Origin: Clostridiaceae bacterium
Lineage (GTDB): Bacteria; Bacillota; Clostridia; DSM-8532
Direction: 5' to 3'
DNA length: 38,441 bases
NCBI GenBank assembly: GCA_012522505.1
Contig: JAAYKJ010000119.1
Location: 1-38,441 of the forward strand
Position numbers and translations under genes: made by a program. A model generated the notes under the pieces. The model did not search any database. It was not told the DNA's origin and was given only the letters and a program-made list of their open reading frames with translations. Positions 25,307 to 36,101 of the stretch are shown here, piece after piece. Numbering within the stretch: position 1 is the stretch's first letter; every line of letters starts with the position of its first letter.

Positions 25307-26602
25307 TTAATCCAGGAACCCCTTATAATGCCGCATGAGCATCTGGGATTCGATCTGTTTCACAGTTTCCAACGCTACACTGACCATGATCAACAGTGAT
25401 GTTCCTCCGAACCATACATTCCCAATTTTTGTAAAGGTCTGCAATAAACTCGGCAGGACTGTGATCAATGCCAGAAATAGTGCCCCGAACCAGGTAACTC
25501 GATTCAGAACCTTCGTAATATAATCTGCTGTAGGCTTTCCAGGACGGATTCCTGGAACAAAACCACCGTTCTTCTTGATGTTGTTGGCCAACTCTACCGG
25601 GTTAAACGCAATCATGGTGTAGAAGAATGTGAAGAACATGACCAACAGCGCATAAGCAACGGTAAACCATGGTTTTTCATTGATTGTTTTCAGATAGGTC
25701 AGAAACGGTCCGGTTTCCCTGGCACCCCAGATCAGGTTGATGATCGTCGGCGGGAACGTCATCAGGGACATAGCGAAGATGATCGGCATAACACCGGCTA
25801 CATTCACCTTAATCGGAATGTGTGTGCTTTGGCCTCCGTACATCTTCCGGCCAACTACCCGCTTGGCATACTGAACAGGAATCCTTCTTTCCGCTTCCTG
25901 TACAAACACAACCAATGCAATCATCGCAACCAAAACCAGAAGGATTAAGGCCATGACAATATATGAGATAATGCCCTCGCCGAAAACCTTTGCCTGCTGA
26001 TATCCAATCAACGTCAACAGACCATCGGGAGCACGGCTGATAATTCCTGCAAAGATCAACAGGGAGATTCCGTTTCCGATACCATACTCGTTGATCTGTT
26101 CACCTAACCACATCAAAAATGCAGTTCCTGCGGTGAATGTCATTGTAATGGTCAGGTAGGACCAGAAATCTCTAGTCGTAACCGCCTGCCGAATACCAAA
26201 GTAAAGCGCGGTGGCCTGCACAAACCCAAGAATAACGGTTCCATAGCGAGTCCACTGAGCCATGATTTTTCTACCCTGCTCACCCTCTTTGGACAGTTGC
26301 TCCAGTTTAGGGATTGCGATTGTCAGTAATTGAATAATAATGGAGGCTGTAATATATGGACCGATGGACATGGCAAAAATACTCGCATTTTGAAAGGCTC
26401 CACCAGAGATAATATTAAAGAACCCAAACAGGGAACTGCCTCCTGAAGCCAGTTCTGTAAGCGCGGCACTACTTAACCCCGGTACCGGAATATGTGTGCC
26501 AAAACGGAAAATCAACAGCATCAACACTGTCATCAGGATCTTCTTTCGAAGTTCCGGAATTTTCCATGCGTTTCTAATTGATGCGACCATGCTGTTATCC
26601 AT
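25307..26602 (-). CDS. secY: protein translocase subunit SecY
   Basis: The 431-residue protein has ten predicted membrane helices and SecY hallmarks: FRFGTHIPVPGL near the N-terminus, the plug region GGSSLFGFFNIISGG, and the cytoplasmic loop AERRIPVQYAKR. It is the channel for export and membrane insertion. Its ATG comes one base after the rplO stop, so translation is likely coupled. Confidence 0.98.
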   Translation of the reverse strand: MDNSMVASIRNAWKIPELRKKILMTVLMLLIFRFGTHIPVPGLSSAALTELASGGSSLFGFFNIISGGAFQNASIFAMSIGPYITASIIIQLLTIAIPKLEQLSKEGEQGRKIMAQWTRYGTVILGFVQATALYFGIRQAVTTRDFWSYLTITMTFTAGTAFLMWLGEQINEYGIGNGISLLIFAGIISRAPDGLLTLIGYQQAKVFGEGIISYIVMALILLVLVAMIALVVFVQEAERRIPVQYAKRVVGRKMYGGQSTHIPIKVNVAGVMPIIFAMSLMTFPPTIINLIWGARETGPFLTYLKTINEKPWFTVAYALLVMFFTFFYTMIAFNPVELANNIKKNGGFVPGIRPGKPTADYITKVLNRVTWFGALFLALITVLPSLLQTFTKIGNVWFGGTSLLIMVSVALETVKQIESQMLMRHYKGFLD

Positions 26603-26603
26603 A

Positions 26604-27041
26604 CTATACCACCTCTACCTTTCCTCCCGCAGCTTCAATCTTCTCTTTAGCTGACTTAGTAAACCTGGCGGCCTGCACGGTGAGGTTCCTGGTGAGTTCT
26701 CCCGACCCCAGTATGACAATCCCGTCATTTACTTTTTTAATAATTCCCTTGCTTAAAAGAAGTTCAGCATTGACTACTGTTCCGCTCTCAAATTTATCCA
26801 GCGTGGACAGCTTCACTTCGGTGTAGGTCTTTCCAAAAATGTTGTTGAAGCCTCTTTTGGGAAGTCTTCTGTAAAGAGGCATCTGCCCGCCTTCATAGCC
26901 AATTCTAACACCGCCTCCTGAACGTGCATTCTGTCCCTTGTGTCCTCTTCCCGCTGTTTTTCCATTTCCGGATCCAGGCCCTCTACCTTTTCTGACAGCT
27001 TTCTTTTTCGGAGCACCTGGTCTTAATTCAGACAGATTCAT
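26604..27041 (-). CDS. rplO: 50S ribosomal protein L15
   Basis: The 145-residue protein begins [20 protein letters not shown] and contains [15 protein letters not shown] and the L15 glycine-rich stretch [20 protein letters not shown]. The ATG at 27041 follows GGGGAGGTG. It helps late 50S assembly. Confidence 0.97.
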   Translation of the reverse strand: MNLSELRPGAPKKKAVRKGRGPGSGNGKTAGRGHKGQNARSGGGVRIGYEGGQMPLYRRLPKRGFNNIFGKTYTEVKLSTLDKFESGTVVNAELLLSKGIIKKVNDGIVILGSGELTRNLTVQAARFTKSAKEKIEAAGGKVEVV

Positions 27042-27057
27042 GGGTTCTTCACCTCCC

Positions 27058-27237
27058 CTATATTTCTTCCACCTGGAGCAGATGTTCAACTTTCTTGATC
27101 ATTCCGCGGATCTGTGGATTATCCTTTTGTGTAACTGAGCTACCGATCTTACGAAGGCCGAGAGCCTCAACAGTAGCTTTTTGCTCTTTTTTCGATTTAA
27201 TCGTACTCTTTTTCAGAGTTATCTTCAAATTCCCCAT
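27058..27237 (-). CDS. rpmD: 50S ribosomal protein L30
   Basis: A 59-residue protein found by direct translation: it starts [20 protein letters not shown] and has [20 protein letters not shown], the L30 core, ending EHLLQVEEI. The ATG at 27237 has AGGAGG eight bases upstream. It sits in its usual place between rpsE and rplO. Confidence 0.97.
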   Translation of the reverse strand: MGNLKITLKKSTIKSKKEQKATVEALGLRKIGSSVTQKDNPQIRGMIKKVEHLLQVEEI

Positions 27238-27249
27238 GGAAAAAGCCTC

Positions 27250-27750
27250 CTATCCCAAGATTTCTTCCACTGACTTCCCTCTTAACCTGGCATATTCTTC
27301 TGCCGTGTGCAATTGGTTTAAACCGTCAATGGTAGCGCGGACCATGTTGGTGGGATTACTGGAGCCTAATGACTTTGTACGGATATCACGGACTCCCGCC
27401 AGTTCCAGTACGGCACGCACGGGACCTCCGGCAATAACACCGGATCCTTCTTCCGCAGGTTTAAGCAAAACCTGCCCCGCACCGTATACACCAAGCGCTT
27501 CATGTGGAATTGTAGTACCCACGAGTGGCACGCGCATCAAGTTCTTTTTCGCATCTTCTATCCCTTTACGGATAGCGTCGGGTATTTCGGCTGCTTTTCC
27601 GGATCCAACGCCGACATAACCATTTTCGTCTCCGATAACAACCAGAGCGCTAAAACGGAAATTACGACCACCTTTAACAACCTTTGTAACACGCCCGATA
27701 TTTACAACCTTTTCTTTCAGGTCCAATGTGCTGGCATCAATTTTCAGCAA
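27250..27750 (-). CDS. rpsE: 30S ribosomal protein S5
   Basis: The 166-residue protein has the S5 N-terminal RNA-binding part ([20 protein letters not shown]) and the C-terminal [20 protein letters not shown]5 is important for decoding accuracy. The start is TTG at 27750, preceded by AGGAGGGGAG. Confidence 0.97.
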   Translation of the reverse strand: MLKIDASTLDLKEKVVNIGRVTKVVKGGRNFRFSALVVIGDENGYVGVGSGKAAEIPDAIRKGIEDAKKNLMRVPLVGTTIPHEALGVYGAGQVLLKPAEEGSGVIAGGPVRAVLELAGVRDIRTKSLGSSNPTNMVRATIDGLNQLHTAEEYARLRGKSVEEILG

Positions 27751-27776
27751 GTGACTCCCCTCCTTTGTTCCAACTA

Positions 27777-28145
27777 TTAGAATTCCAGACCGGCTTCTCT
27801 TGCACCATCCGCCAGTTCCTTAACTCTTCCGTGATAGAGGTATCCGCCTCTGTCAAAAACAACCTGTTTTATTCCCTGTTCAATGGCCTTCGTACCAATC
27901 AATTTTCCTACTTCATGCGCTGCACCCTTGTTGCCTGTGTATGAAAGCTTCCCCTTTACCGCCTCATCCAGTGTGGAAGCAGCGGTTAGTGTTTTACCGG
28001 TTGCATCGTCTATAACCTGTGCGTAGATGTGCTTCGCACTTCTGAAAACACACAGTCTTGGCCTTTCAGCAGTGCCCGAAATCTTTTTGCGAACACGGGC
28101 ATGTTTTCTAAGCCGAATTTTATTTTTGTCTTGTAACTTTATCAT
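27777..28145 (-). CDS. rplR: 50S ribosomal protein L18
   Basis: The 122-residue protein has [20 protein letters not shown] and the C-terminal [20 protein letters not shown], typical of L18, which binds 5S rRNA. It follows rplF by 20 bases and precedes rpsE. Confidence 0.97.
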   Translation of the reverse strand: MIKLQDKNKIRLRKHARVRKKISGTAERPRLCVFRSAKHIYAQVIDDATGKTLTAASTLDEAVKGKLSYTGNKGAAHEVGKLIGTKAIEQGIKQVVFDRGGYLYHGRVKELADGAREAGLEF

Positions 28146-28165
28146 GAAGCACTCACTCCTTTCTA

Positions 28166-28708
28166 CTACTTCTTAACTCCTGTTTTCCCTTCTTTTCTCA
28201 GGATAACCTCATTGGCATACTTGACTCCCTTACCCTTATAGGGCTCTGGAGGCCTCTTTTCGCGGATCTTCGCAGCAACTTCACCGACCGCCTGTTTGTC
28301 AATTCCTCTGACAACAATCTGGTTTTGTGCTGGAACATCAATGGTTATGCCATCAGGCTCTTCCATTTCAACCGGATGAGAGAAACCAAGCGTAAGAATA
28401 AGCTTATTACCCTGTTTCTGTGCCCTGTAACCAACACCATTGATTTCAAGAGCCTTGGAAAAACCTTCTGTCACACCGATTACCATGTTATTCAGAAGGG
28501 AACGGGTGAGGCCATGAAGAGCCTTATGCTTTTTCAATTCGGAAGGTCTTTTTATATGAATTTCGTTACCTTCCTTTTCAATCACCATATCTGGGTGAAA
28601 GATTTGAGTGAGTGTTCCTTTCGGACCTTTAACGGTAACTTCACTGCCGTTCAATTTTACATCCACTCCGGCGGGTATTTCCACCGGCAGTTTTCCTATA
28701 CGGGACAT
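28166..28708 (-). CDS. rplF: 50S ribosomal protein L6
   Basis: The 180-residue protein has two tandem L6 domains, beginning [17 protein letters not shown] and ending in the rRNA-binding signature [18 protein letters not shown]. It lies near the GTPase-associated region of the 50S subunit. Confidence 0.98.
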   Translation of the reverse strand: MSRIGKLPVEIPAGVDVKLNGSEVTVKGPKGTLTQIFHPDMVIEKEGNEIHIKRPSELKKHKALHGLTRSLLNNMVIGVTEGFSKALEINGVGYRAQKQGNKLILTLGFSHPVEMEEPDGITIDVPAQNQIVVRGIDKQAVGEVAAKIREKRPPEPYKGKGVKYANEVILRKEGKTGVKK

Positions 28709-28768
28709 ATTTGTTGCACCTCCGCCCTTATATTGAAGATGGACACCTTCGCGCCATCCTTTTCAGAA

Positions 28769-28800
28769 CATTGGCTACTGCCCATTTGCAGTAACCAGTG
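28769..28800. other. hairpin directly after the rpsH stop
   Basis: CATTGGCTACTGC (28769-28781) and GCAGTAACCAGTG (28788-28800) pair over 12 of 13 positions, counting one G-U and one mismatch, with a 6-base loop. On the minus strand it starts one base after the rpsH stop. No T-run follows, so it is not a classic terminator; it may protect or process the mRNA. Confidence 0.5.
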
Positions 28801-28801
28801 A

Positions 28802-29200
28802 CTACCATACGAAAGCGAGAACTTCTCCGCCAACGCCTTCTTTTCTGGCTGCTCTGTCTGTCATAACGCCTTTTGATGTTGAAACAATTGCAATTCCCAG
28901 TCCGCCCAATACCTTTGGGAGTTCATCTTTTCTCGCGTATACCCTAAGGCCAGGCTTGGAAATCCTTTTAATTCCTGAAATGACTCCGCGCTTTCCTTCG
29001 GTGTATTTCAGCGTAATGCGAATGACACCCTGCTTCTTGTCGTTTATTTCAGAAAAACTTTTAATATACCCTTCTTCTAAAAGAATTTCAGCTATTTTTC
29101 TTTTCAGATTGGATGCGGGAACGTCTACAGTATCATGCCTTGATGACGCCGCATTTCTTATTCTTGTCAGCATATCCGCAATTACGTCGGTTGCATGCAT
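28802..29200 (-). CDS. rpsH: 30S ribosomal protein S8
   Basis: The 132-residue protein begins with [13 protein letters not shown] and ends with [20 protein letters not shown], the S8 pattern. It binds the central domain of 16S rRNA. It sits between rpsZ and rplF. Confidence 0.98.
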   Translation of the reverse strand: MHATDVIADMLTRIRNAASSRHDTVDVPASNLKRKIAEILLEEGYIKSFSEINDKKQGVIRITLKYTEGKRGVISGIKRISKPGLRVYARKDELPKVLGGLGIAIVSTSKGVMTDRAARKEGVGGEVLAFVW

Positions 29201-29224
29201 GGTTACGACCTCCTTTCGGGACTG

Positions 29225-29410
29225 TTACCAACTGGCTTTTTTAACACCGGGTATCTGGCCCTTGTAAGCCAATTCCCTGAAACACAAACGGCAGACGGCG
29301 AATTTTCTCATATACGCATGAGGCCTTCCGCATATCTTACACCGGTTGTAATAACGGGTTGAAAATTTTGGCTTTAGTTTCTGCTTATGAATCATTGATT
29401 TTTTTGCCAA
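29225..29410 (-). CDS. rpsZ: 30S ribosomal protein S14 type Z
   Basis: The 61-residue protein is the short zinc-binding form of S14, with two CxxC pairs: CKICGRPH and CRLCFREL. It keeps the usual C-terminus [14 protein letters not shown]. The zinc need links it in principle to the Zur-controlled uptake operon in this window, but no zinc-free paralog is seen here. Confidence 0.97.
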   Translation of the reverse strand: MAKKSMIHKQKLKPKFSTRYYNRCKICGRPHAYMRKFAVCRLCFRELAYKGQIPGVKKASW

Positions 29411-29424
29411 GCTCTATACCTCCC

Positions 29425-29964
29425 TTAGCGGCTGAACGGCAATCCGAGGAGTGCCAACAGTTCTTTCGCTTCTTCGTCGGTTTTGGCGGTGGTGACAAAT
29501 GAGATATCCATGCCACGCACCTTTTCTACCTTATCGATATCAATTTCAGGGAATATCAGCTGTTCCTTCACACCCATGGAGAAGTTCCCGCGCCCGTCAA
29601 AGGAATTGGAATTAATCCCTCTGAAGTCCCGTACTCTCGGAAGTGCTACGTTAAACAGTTTATCCACAAATTCATACATCCTTACACCACGCAAGGTGAC
29701 CTTGCAGCCGATATTCATGCCTTCGCGCAATTTGAAATTGGCGACAGATTTCTTGGCCTTGGTAACCACCGGTTTTTGTCCGGATATGGTCGCCAATTCA
29801 TTGACTGCGGCCTCCAAAGCCTTGGCATTTTCCTTTACGTCACCGACACCCATATTAACAACAACCTTGACGAGCTTTGGCAGCTGCATGGGGGTGGTGT
29901 ACTGAAATTTATCCTTTAATGCCGGAGCAACTTCATTGTTGTATTTATCCATCATTCTAGGCAT
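29425..29964 (-). CDS. rplE: 50S ribosomal protein L5
   Basis: The 179-residue protein has [24 protein letters not shown] and the end [19 protein letters not shown], typical of L5, which binds 5S rRNA and contacts P-site tRNA. Confidence 0.98.
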   Translation of the reverse strand: MPRMMDKYNNEVAPALKDKFQYTTPMQLPKLVKVVVNMGVGDVKENAKALEAAVNELATISGQKPVVTKAKKSVANFKLREGMNIGCKVTLRGVRMYEFVDKLFNVALPRVRDFRGINSNSFDGRGNFSMGVKEQLIFPEIDIDKVEKVRGMDISFVTTAKTDEEAKELLALLGLPFSR

Positions 29965-29986
29965 TGCCGGTTAACCTCCCTTCATC

Positions 29987-30331
29987 CTAATCCTTGGTTT
30001 CGCTAATTATATCTATTACTTCTCCGCACTTTTTGCAAACTCTCGCTTTTGAACCGTCTTCAAGGAACTTCTTTCCGACCTTTGTCGGCGAATCGCACTT
30101 GTTGCATACAAGCATAACCTTATCGGCATAAATCGGTAACTCTTGGCGTATAAGGCCACCTTGCTGCATTTGGTTTTTAGGTTTCACATGCTTTGTTACA
30201 ATATTGATCCCCTCTACCACAACCATCCGTTTTGCTGGTAACACGCCGAGAACCTTACCTTTTTTGCCTCTGTTCTTTCCGTTGAGTACAATTACGTTAT
30301 CACCTTTTTTTACGTGAACCTTGTTCTTCAT
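29987..30331 (-). CDS. rplX: 50S ribosomal protein L24
   Basis: The 114-residue protein has a KOW motif ([20 protein letters not shown]) and a C-terminal zinc-ribbon-like part with CNKC and CKKC. It starts assembly of the 50S subunit. Confidence 0.97.
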   Translation of the reverse strand: MKNKVHVKKGDNVIVLNGKNRGKKGKVLGVLPAKRMVVVEGINIVTKHVKPKNQMQQGGLIRQELPIYADKVMLVCNKCDSPTKVGKKFLEDGSKARVCKKCGEVIDIISETKD

Positions 30332-30346
30332 TCGAGTGCCTCCTCT

Positions 30347-30715
30347 CTACAGTACTTCTGGTGCGAGAGATATGATTTTCATATAATTTTTTTCCCTTAA
30401 TTCTCTAGCAACAGGGCCAAAAATACGGGTACCTCTGGGGTTTCCATCGTCTTTAAGAATGACTGCAGCGTTTTCATCAAACCGGATGTAAGACCCGTCC
30501 GTCCGGCGTAATCCCTTTACAGAGCGAACGATAACGGCCCTGACAACCTCGCCCTTCTTAACCACACCGCCGGGTGCAGCATTTTTCACCGAACAAACAA
30601 TAGTATCACCAATATTGGCATATTTTCTCTTGGAGCCGCCAAGTACCTTGATGCACATTAATTCTTTTGCACCGGTATTGTCTGCGGACTTCAGCACTGA
30701 CTGCATCTGAATCAT
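30347..30715 (-). CDS. rplN: 50S ribosomal protein L14
   Basis: The 122-residue protein begins [20 protein letters not shown] and ends SLAPEVL, both strongly conserved in L14. The ATG at 30715 has AGGAGGTG upstream; an earlier in-frame start at 30733 does not. A 111-base spacer to rpsQ (30716-30826) shows no gene. Confidence 0.98.
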   Translation of the reverse strand: MIQMQSVLKSADNTGAKELMCIKVLGGSKRKYANIGDTIVCSVKNAAPGGVVKKGEVVRAVIVRSVKGLRRTDGSYIRFDENAAVILKDDGNPRGTRIFGPVARELREKNYMKIISLAPEVL

Positions 30716-30826
30716 TTCCGGCACCTCCTTCAATCAATAATTGTGAGCCCTGCCGATGTTTCTTCTTTTGCCTGTAGTGCGCAGGTACTCTTTCGTTTCT
30801 TTTCGTGCCATATATAATTAGGAGCT

Positions 30827-31084
30827 TTATTTTGCCTTTTCAATAATTTCAACCAAACGCCACCGCTTATCCTTCGATAATGGTCTGGTTTCCATCACGC
30901 GAACCTTGTCCCCAACCTTGCAGGCATTTTCTTCATCATGAGCCTTTAGCTTGAAGGTTCTTTTAATAATTTTCTTATACAGTGGATGCTTTACATTATC
31001 CTCTACAGCCACAACAATGGTTTTATCCATCTTATCGCTGACAACTTTACCAACACGGGTCTTCCTTAAATTTCTCTCAGCCAT
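30827..31084 (-). CDS. rpsQ: 30S ribosomal protein S17
   Basis: The 85-residue OB-fold protein begins [20 protein letters not shown] and contains [21 protein letters not shown] and [17 protein letters not shown], typical of S17. The ATG at 31084 follows AAAGGAGG. Confidence 0.97.
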   Translation of the reverse strand: MAERNLRKTRVGKVVSDKMDKTIVVAVEDNVKHPLYKKIIKRTFKLKAHDEENACKVGDKVRVMETRPLSKDKRWRLVEIIEKAK

Positions 31085-31108
31085 GTCGAACAAACCTCCT
31101 TTCGGCTC

Positions 31109-31309
31109 CTACCGCTTAATTCCAAGTTCCATCTCCCGTATGACCGTTTTTACGCGGGCGATGTTTCTTTTCACGTTTTTCAGTTTTATCGGATTGTCCA
31201 ACTGATTTGTCGCATGCTGGAAACGCAGTTTAAAAAGCTCGCTTTTCAGTTCCTGTAATTCCTGCGTCAGTTCAGTCATATTCTTTTCTCTCAGTTCACT
31301 CGTCTTCAT
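31109..31309 (-). CDS. rpmC: 50S ribosomal protein L29
   Basis: The 66-residue helical hairpin protein has [20 protein letters not shown] and the signature [11 protein letters not shown]. The ATG at 31309 lies inside the end of rplP (14-base overlap), so translation is probably coupled. Confidence 0.96.
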   Translation of the reverse strand: MKTSELREKNMTELTQELQELKSELFKLRFQHATNQLDNPIKLKNVKRNIARVKTVIREMELGIKR

Positions 31310-31730
31310 TTGCTCCACCTACCTCTTCCCGTGCAACAACCTTGCACTTGACTGGCAACTTGTGAGCAGCCAAACGTAACGCTTCTCTAGCTGTCTCTTC
31401 GTTTACTCCGGCCATTTCAAACAGGACACGTCCCGGTTTAACAACAGCCACCCAGTATTCCGGGGCTCCTTTACCGCTACCCATACGCGTTTCAGCAGGC
31501 TTCTTAGAAATAGGCTTATCTGGGAATATTTTGATCCAGACCTTACCGCCTCTTCTGACAAAACGGGTCATTGCAACACGGGCAGCTTCGATTTGGTTGC
31601 TGGTAATCCACCCCGGCTCTGTGGCCTGAAGCCCATATTCACCATAGGCTACCACGTTGCCGCGTGTTGCCTTACCCTTCATTCTGCCTCGATGCACACG
31701 TCTGTATTTAACTCTTTTGGGCATTAACAT
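31296..31730 (-). CDS. rplP: 50S ribosomal protein L16
   Basis: The 144-residue protein begins [19 protein letters not shown] and contains [18 protein letters not shown], the L16 core. It shapes the A site of the 50S subunit. Its ATG overlaps the rpsC stop (TAATG). Confidence 0.98.
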   Translation of the reverse strand: MLMPKRVKYRRVHRGRMKGKATRGNVVAYGEYGLQATEPGWITSNQIEAARVAMTRFVRRGGKVWIKIFPDKPISKKPAETRMGSGKGAPEYWVAVVKPGRVLFEMAGVNEETAREALRLAAHKLPVKCKVVAREEVGGANEDE

Positions 31731-32392
31731 TATTTGCCTCCCCCTTCCGTTTTATCTTTCTTAACGGGAAGTACTTCACCCTTATATATCCAAACCTTAA
31801 CACCAATTTTACCGTAGGTTGTATTGGCTTCAGCAAAACCGTAATCGATATCGGCACGCAATGTCTGAAGAGGTATTGTCCCTTCATGATAATGCTCTGT
31901 TCTGGCGATTTCAGCACCGCCTACCCGACCTGATACAGATGTTTTAATCCCTTTTGCGTTAAACTTCATGGCTCTTGTCATTGCCTGTTTCATTGCACGG
32001 CGGAATGAAATTCTTCTTTCCAGCTGGCCGGCAATGTTTTCTGCCACAAGCTGCGCATTTGTTTCCGGTGATTTGATCTCGGTGATATTCACCAAAACAT
32101 TCTTTCCGGTTAACTTTTCAACTTCCTTGCGGAGTTGATCAATGCCTGAACCGCCCTTCCCGATGACAAGACCAGGTTTTGAAGTATGAAGATTCAACTT
32201 GATTTTATTGGCGGCGCGTTCGATTTCAATCCTGGCGATACCGGCAATATACAGTTTCTTCTTAATAAACTCTCTGATCTTGAAGTCTTCAACCAAAAGA
32301 GCGCCAAAATCTTTACTCCCCGCATACCATTTGGTGTCCCAGTCTTTAATGATTCCGATCCTCAGTCCGTGCGGATTCACTTTCTGGCCCAT
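31730..32392 (-). CDS. rpsC: 30S ribosomal protein S3
   Basis: The 220-residue protein has the KH domain ([20 protein letters not shown]) and the S3 C-terminal motif [20 protein letters not shown]. It lines the mRNA entry channel. Confidence 0.98.
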   Translation of the reverse strand: MGQKVNPHGLRIGIIKDWDTKWYAGSKDFGALLVEDFKIREFIKKKLYIAGIARIEIERAANKIKLNLHTSKPGLVIGKGGSGIDQLRKEVEKLTGKNVLVNITEIKSPETNAQLVAENIAGQLERRISFRRAMKQAMTRAMKFNAKGIKTSVSGRVGGAEIARTEHYHEGTIPLQTLRADIDYGFAEANTTYGKIGVKVWIYKGEVLPVKKDKTEGGGK

Positions 32393-32411
32393 TCGAAAAC
32401 CTCCTTAATTC

Positions 32412-32888
32412 TTACGCCTTTTCCTTTAATACCAATGTCAGATGGCTTGTTCTTTTACGGATTCTGAACGCACGCCCCTGTGCCCTTGGTGATATTCTTT
32501 TCAGCGTAGGTCCCTGAGTAGCATAACATTCTGCCACATACAGATTATTGCGATCCAGTCCGTTATTATTCACTGCATTTGCTTCTGCAGATTTCAGCAT
32601 CTTCTCCAGAATCTCGGCTGCGTTTCTCGGTGTATATTTCAATATTGCATATGCCTCATCAATATCTTTGTTCCGAATCAGGTCAATCACCAACTTGGCT
32701 TTTCTGGATGAGACCCTGGCATGCTTCACTGTGGCCCGCCCCTCGTCTTTACCAATTCCGAGAATCTTCTTCTCCTTTTTCGTAAGAACAGGAAGTTTCT
32801 TGGATTTTCTCTGCTCTTTTTGGTATTGGGGTATGAGTTCGTCCTTCTTCTCCAGAAGTTCGTCCTTGGACATAACCTTTCTGCCCAC
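32412..32888 (-). CDS. rplV: 50S ribosomal protein L22 with long N-terminal extension
   Basis: The C-terminal part is a normal L22 ([19 protein letters not shown], then [18 protein letters not shown], each shown in part). It is preceded by about 50 charged residues ([33 protein letters not shown]), so the protein is about 158 residues rather than about 110. The GTG start at 32888 is fixed by AGGAGG at eight bases. An alternative ATG at 32873 would still leave most of the extension. The extension is lysine-rich and could bind rRNA. Confidence 0.92.
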   Translation of the reverse strand: MGRKVMSKDELLEKKDELIPQYQKEQRKSKKLPVLTKKEKKILGIGKDEGRATVKHARVSSRKAKLVIDLIRNKDIDEAYAILKYTPRNAAEILEKMLKSAEANAVNNNGLDRNNLYVAECYATQGPTLKRISPRAQGRAFRIRKRTSHLTLVLKEKA

Positions 32889-32917
32889 GTCTATTCCTCC
32901 TTCCGGGTTTTTAGCGC

Positions 32918-32934
32918 CCGAAACCTCGTTTCGG
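32918..32934. other. hairpin upstream of rplV
   Basis: CCGAAAC and GTTTCGG form a perfect 7-bp stem with a 3-base loop, about 30 bases before the rplV GTG. It is part of a 174-base spacer (32889-33062) with no other gene I can support. Confidence 0.5.
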
Positions 32935-33062
32935 AGACTTATCCTGCTAATTCCCTTATGATGCATTCCATTTTTACAACTGAATATGCCTTGTGAAACC
33001 CTAATAAAGCCTTAAACGTTACGATGCCAAGCCTGTAGCTTCAGCAAGACAAATCATTTTGA

Positions 33063-33347
33063 TTATTTCTTAACCCTGCTGCTCTTTTCGCCCTTGCCGT
33101 GGCCTCTATAGGTGCGGGTTGGAGCGAACTCACCCAGCTTATGGCCTACCATATCCTCTGACAGATAAACAGGTACATGTTTTCTGCCATCATGCACAGC
33201 AATGGTGTGCCCGACCATTTGGGGGAATATGGTGGAATCTCTAGACCAGGTTTTCAGCACTTTCTTCTCGCCTTTTTCGTTCATTTCGTTTATTTTTTTC
33301 AGTAACTTTTCATTGACATAAGGTCCTTTTTTTACTGATCTACCCAC
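33063..33347 (-). CDS. rpsS: 30S ribosomal protein S19
   Basis: The 94-residue protein begins [19 protein letters not shown] and contains [20 protein letters not shown] and [11 protein letters not shown], all typical of S19, which sits in the 30S head with S13. Confidence 0.98.
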   Translation of the reverse strand: MGRSVKKGPYVNEKLLKKINEMNEKGEKKVLKTWSRDSTIFPQMVGHTIAVHDGRKHVPVYLSEDMVGHKLGEFAPTRTYRGHGKGEKSSRVKK

Positions 33348-33370
33348 AGAACTAACCTCCTCCCGGCTTC

Positions 33371-34204
33371 CTACTTCTCATTACGTTTCTTAACGATAAA
33401 CTTGTCGCTCTGTTTATTCTTCTTCCTTGTCTTGTACCCTAAAGTGGGTTTACCCCAAGGTGTTACAGGGCTGGGCATACCAATGGGAGATTTTCCTTCT
33501 CCGCCGCCGTGAGGGTGGTCACTCGGGTTCATAACAACACCGCGAACACGGGGTCTGCGACCCATCCAGCGTTTCCTACCGGCCTTACCGATAGTAATAT
33601 TCTCATGTTCAATGTTTCCCACCTGGCCGAGGGTTGCCTTGCAATTGATACCCACCGTGCGGACTTCACCAGACGGAAGCCTGATTTGGGCGTATTTGCC
33701 TTCGCGGGCCATCAACTGAGCCATGTTTCCGGCTGACCGTACCAGTTGGCCGCCTTTACCGGGCTTCAATTCAATGTTGTGTATCACAGAACCTACCGGA
33801 ATATTCGCCAGGGGAATTGCATTTCCCACACGAATATCGGCTTTTGCCCCTGAAACAACCGTATCTCCGACCTTTAAACCAAGGGGAGCCAGGATATAAC
33901 GTTTTTCGCCGTCTACATAATGCAAAAGGGCAATATTTGCAGAACGGTTCGGATCATATTCAATAGCCGCAACCTTTGCGGGAATATTATCTTTATCTCG
34001 TTTGAAATCGATAATTCTGTATTGCTGCTTTGCTCCGCCGCCGCGGTACCTTACAGTTATTCTTCCGTACGAATTTCTCCCACCAGACCTTTTTATCGGA
34101 GCCAAAAGTGTTTTTTCGGGCTCTTTTTTAGTGATTTCTTCAAAGGTGGACACAGTCATCTGTCTTCTTGCAGGAGAAGTTGGTCTGTATTTTTTTAATG
34201 GCAT
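33371..34204 (-). CDS. rplB: 50S ribosomal protein L2
   Basis: The 277-residue protein has the catalytic-centre loop [20 protein letters not shown] and the start [20 protein letters not shown]2 is needed for subunit joining and peptidyl transfer. The ATG at 34204 follows AAAGGAG. Confidence 0.98.
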   Translation of the reverse strand: MPLKKYRPTSPARRQMTVSTFEEITKKEPEKTLLAPIKRSGGRNSYGRITVRYRGGGAKQQYRIIDFKRDKDNIPAKVAAIEYDPNRSANIALLHYVDGEKRYILAPLGLKVGDTVVSGAKADIRVGNAIPLANIPVGSVIHNIELKPGKGGQLVRSAGNMAQLMAREGKYAQIRLPSGEVRTVGINCKATLGQVGNIEHENITIGKAGRKRWMGRRPRVRGVVMNPSDHPHGGGEGKSPIGMPSPVTPWGKPTLGYKTRKKNKQSDKFIVKKRNEK

Positions 34205-34437
34205 GACGTTCACTCCTTTACATCAATTCAGTTCCTCCGTTAGCAGGCCGACTGTTGAGCCTATTCGACCGGAGAACCTGCTGTGCAGCCTTCTGCCTGG
34301 GATATCCAAACTGTTTATTTCCAGATGGCCATAATTTCAGGCTGTATTGGTTTCATCCCGTTGCTTACCGAATGCCATATGCATTCTGTTACCAGCAAAA
34401 CGGTATTGTATATTCGACTGATGCCGAAACGTACAGT
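34205..34437 (-). other. long structured spacer between rplW and rplB
   Basis: These 233 bases hold no supported gene, unlike the close spacing usual here. On the minus strand CCGTTTTGCT (34394-34403) pairs with AGCAACGG (34358-34365) with a two-base bulge, enclosing a perfect GAATGC/GCATTC hairpin (34370-34386). A second pairing, GTTCTCCG with CGGAGGAAC, lies just before the rplB ribosome binding site. It may be a regulatory or processing structure. Confidence 0.45.
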
Positions 34438-34791
34438 TTATTGCATTCCACCAAATTCCTGTATTTCGGTTTTGTATTTCTTACTGGTGGTTACGAGTTT
34501 TCCATTCTTGTCGAGGTAACTAACAGGCTGCGGATCTGTGTCGATCTTAACGATGGCTTTTTTCCATTTTGCCGTTTTCCCAAGATGTACGCCCATTCTC
34601 TTCTCTTTACCTTCGTAATTTATGGTATTCACATTGAGTACCTTGACATTGAAGAGCTTTTCTACAGCGTTTTTGATGGCTGTTTTTGTGGCACCGTACT
34701 CCACAATAAAAGTGTATTTACCTTCTGCAAGATCGTCATTGCTTTTTTCTGTAATAAACGGACGAATGATGATATCTTCTGCAAAACGCAT
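34438..34791 (-). CDS. rplW: 50S ribosomal protein L23
   Basis: The 117-residue protein has IIIRPFITEKSNDDLAEGKY and the L23 KLFNVKVLNVNTINYEGK core. It lies at the exit tunnel and docks chaperones and the signal recognition particle. Its ATG overlaps the rplD stop (TAATG). Confidence 0.97.
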   Translation of the reverse strand: MRFAEDIIIRPFITEKSNDDLAEGKYTFIVEYGATKTAIKNAVEKLFNVKVLNVNTINYEGKEKRMGVHLGKTAKWKKAIVKIDTDPQPVSYLDKNGKLVTTSKKYKTEIQEFGGMQ

Positions 34792-35414
34792 TACGCATAC
34801 ACCTCCTCGATCTTGGCAACCGCCTCTTTGGTGACAATGAATTTTTTGTGCTTGAGGATGTCCAATGTATTGATTGTATTCACAAGAGCTGTCTTGATCT
34901 GCGGAATGTTTCTTGCAGATTTAACAACCTTTTCATCAACGATTGGGAGTACAACCAGTGCTGAGGTATCTACATTCAGGTTATTTAAAAGCTTTACGAA
35001 CTCTTTCGTCTTGATATCGATCAGAGTTATATCCTCAAGTACGATGATGTTGTTTTCCAAGACCTTGCTTGACAATGCACTTCTCAAAGCAACGCGTCTC
35101 ATCTTTTTGGGAATTGTGTAGTTATAGCTTCTCGGTTTCGGAGCAAAAGCAATTCCGCCCCCCGTCCATTGTACAGAGCGAATGCTTCCTTGACGGGCAC
35201 GACCAGTTCCCTTCTGCCTCCAAGGTTTTCTCCCGCCGCCCCTGACTTCACTGATTGTTAGGGCGGATTGGGTTCCCTGGCGCTTATTTGCCAATTGATT
35301 GACCACTGCACTATGCATGGCCGCTTCATTTACCTTTACGCCGAATATATCATCGCTGAGATCCATTTGCCCAACGACTTCGCCTTTCATATTGAATACA
35401 TCCACTTTTGGCAT
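34791..35414 (-). CDS. rplD: 50S ribosomal protein L4
   Basis: The 207-residue protein begins [19 protein letters not shown] and has the tunnel-loop segment [19 protein letters not shown]. The ATG at 35414 follows AAGGAGG. In E. coli L4 also represses the S10 operon through its leader; whether it does so here is unknown. Confidence 0.98.
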   Translation of the reverse strand: MPKVDVFNMKGEVVGQMDLSDDIFGVKVNEAAMHSAVVNQLANKRQGTQSALTISEVRGGGRKPWRQKGTGRARQGSIRSVQWTGGGIAFAPKPRSYNYTIPKKMRRVALRSALSSKVLENNIIVLEDITLIDIKTKEFVKLLNNLNVDTSALVVLPIVDEKVVKSARNIPQIKTALVNTINTLDILKHKKFIVTKEAVAKIEEVYA

Positions 35415-35444
35415 TTCAGGTCCTCCTTCCATAAAGTTAATGCT

Positions 35445-36077
35445 TTACGCCTTCACAGTATCTTTGATGACAATAAGGCCGCCTTTAGGACCGGGAATTG
35501 AACCCCTGACAATCAACAGGCCTCTTTCAGCATCAACACGGACAACTGCAAGGTTTTGAACGGTTACTTTATCCACACCCATATGCCCTGGAAGTTTCTT
35601 ACCCTTGAAAACACGGCTTGGGCTGGAAGCTCCTCCCAAAGAGCCAACGCCTCTGTGGTAACTGGAACCATGTGACATCGGACCACGGGCAGTTCCATAA
35701 CGTTTTACGGTACCTTGAAAACCTTTGCCCTTGGAAATACCGGATATATCAACCTTGTCGCCTTCCTTGAACATATCTTCAACTTTAATTTCCTGTCCAA
35801 CCTCATAAGCATCAACATTTTCAAACCTGAATTCCTTCATTGTCTTTTTAGCGGTGATGCCGGCCTTTTCAAATTGACCCTTGGTCGGTTTGTTCAGTTT
35901 CTTTTCCTTGACATCCACATATCCTACCTTAATGGCATTGTATCCGTCAGTGTCTACCGTCTTCTTCTGCACAACAGATACTGGGCCGGCCTGGATAACC
36001 GTTACTGGAATCGCAATGCCTTCGTCTGTGAATATTTGTGTCATCCCTATTTTTGTGCCAAGCATGCATTTTTGCAT
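35445..36077 (-). CDS. rplC: 50S ribosomal protein L3
   Basis: The 210-residue protein begins [16 protein letters not shown] (after MQKC) and has [12 protein letters not shown] and the [18 protein letters not shown] loop of L3, which binds near the peptidyl transferase centre and helps begin 50S assembly. Confidence 0.98.
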   Translation of the reverse strand: MQKCMLGTKIGMTQIFTDEGIAIPVTVIQAGPVSVVQKKTVDTDGYNAIKVGYVDVKEKKLNKPTKGQFEKAGITAKKTMKEFRFENVDAYEVGQEIKVEDMFKEGDKVDISGISKGKGFQGTVKRYGTARGPMSHGSSYHRGVGSLGGASSPSRVFKGKKLPGHMGVDKVTVQNLAVVRVDAERGLLIVRGSIPGPKGGLIVIKDTVKA

Positions 36078-36101
36078 TTTTTGTTTTCCCTCCTGTCATC
36101 G

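Noticed and set aside
34255-35121. 288-residue open frame on the plus strand
   Set aside because: It is antisense to rplW and rplD, which are certain, and its translation resembles no protein family.
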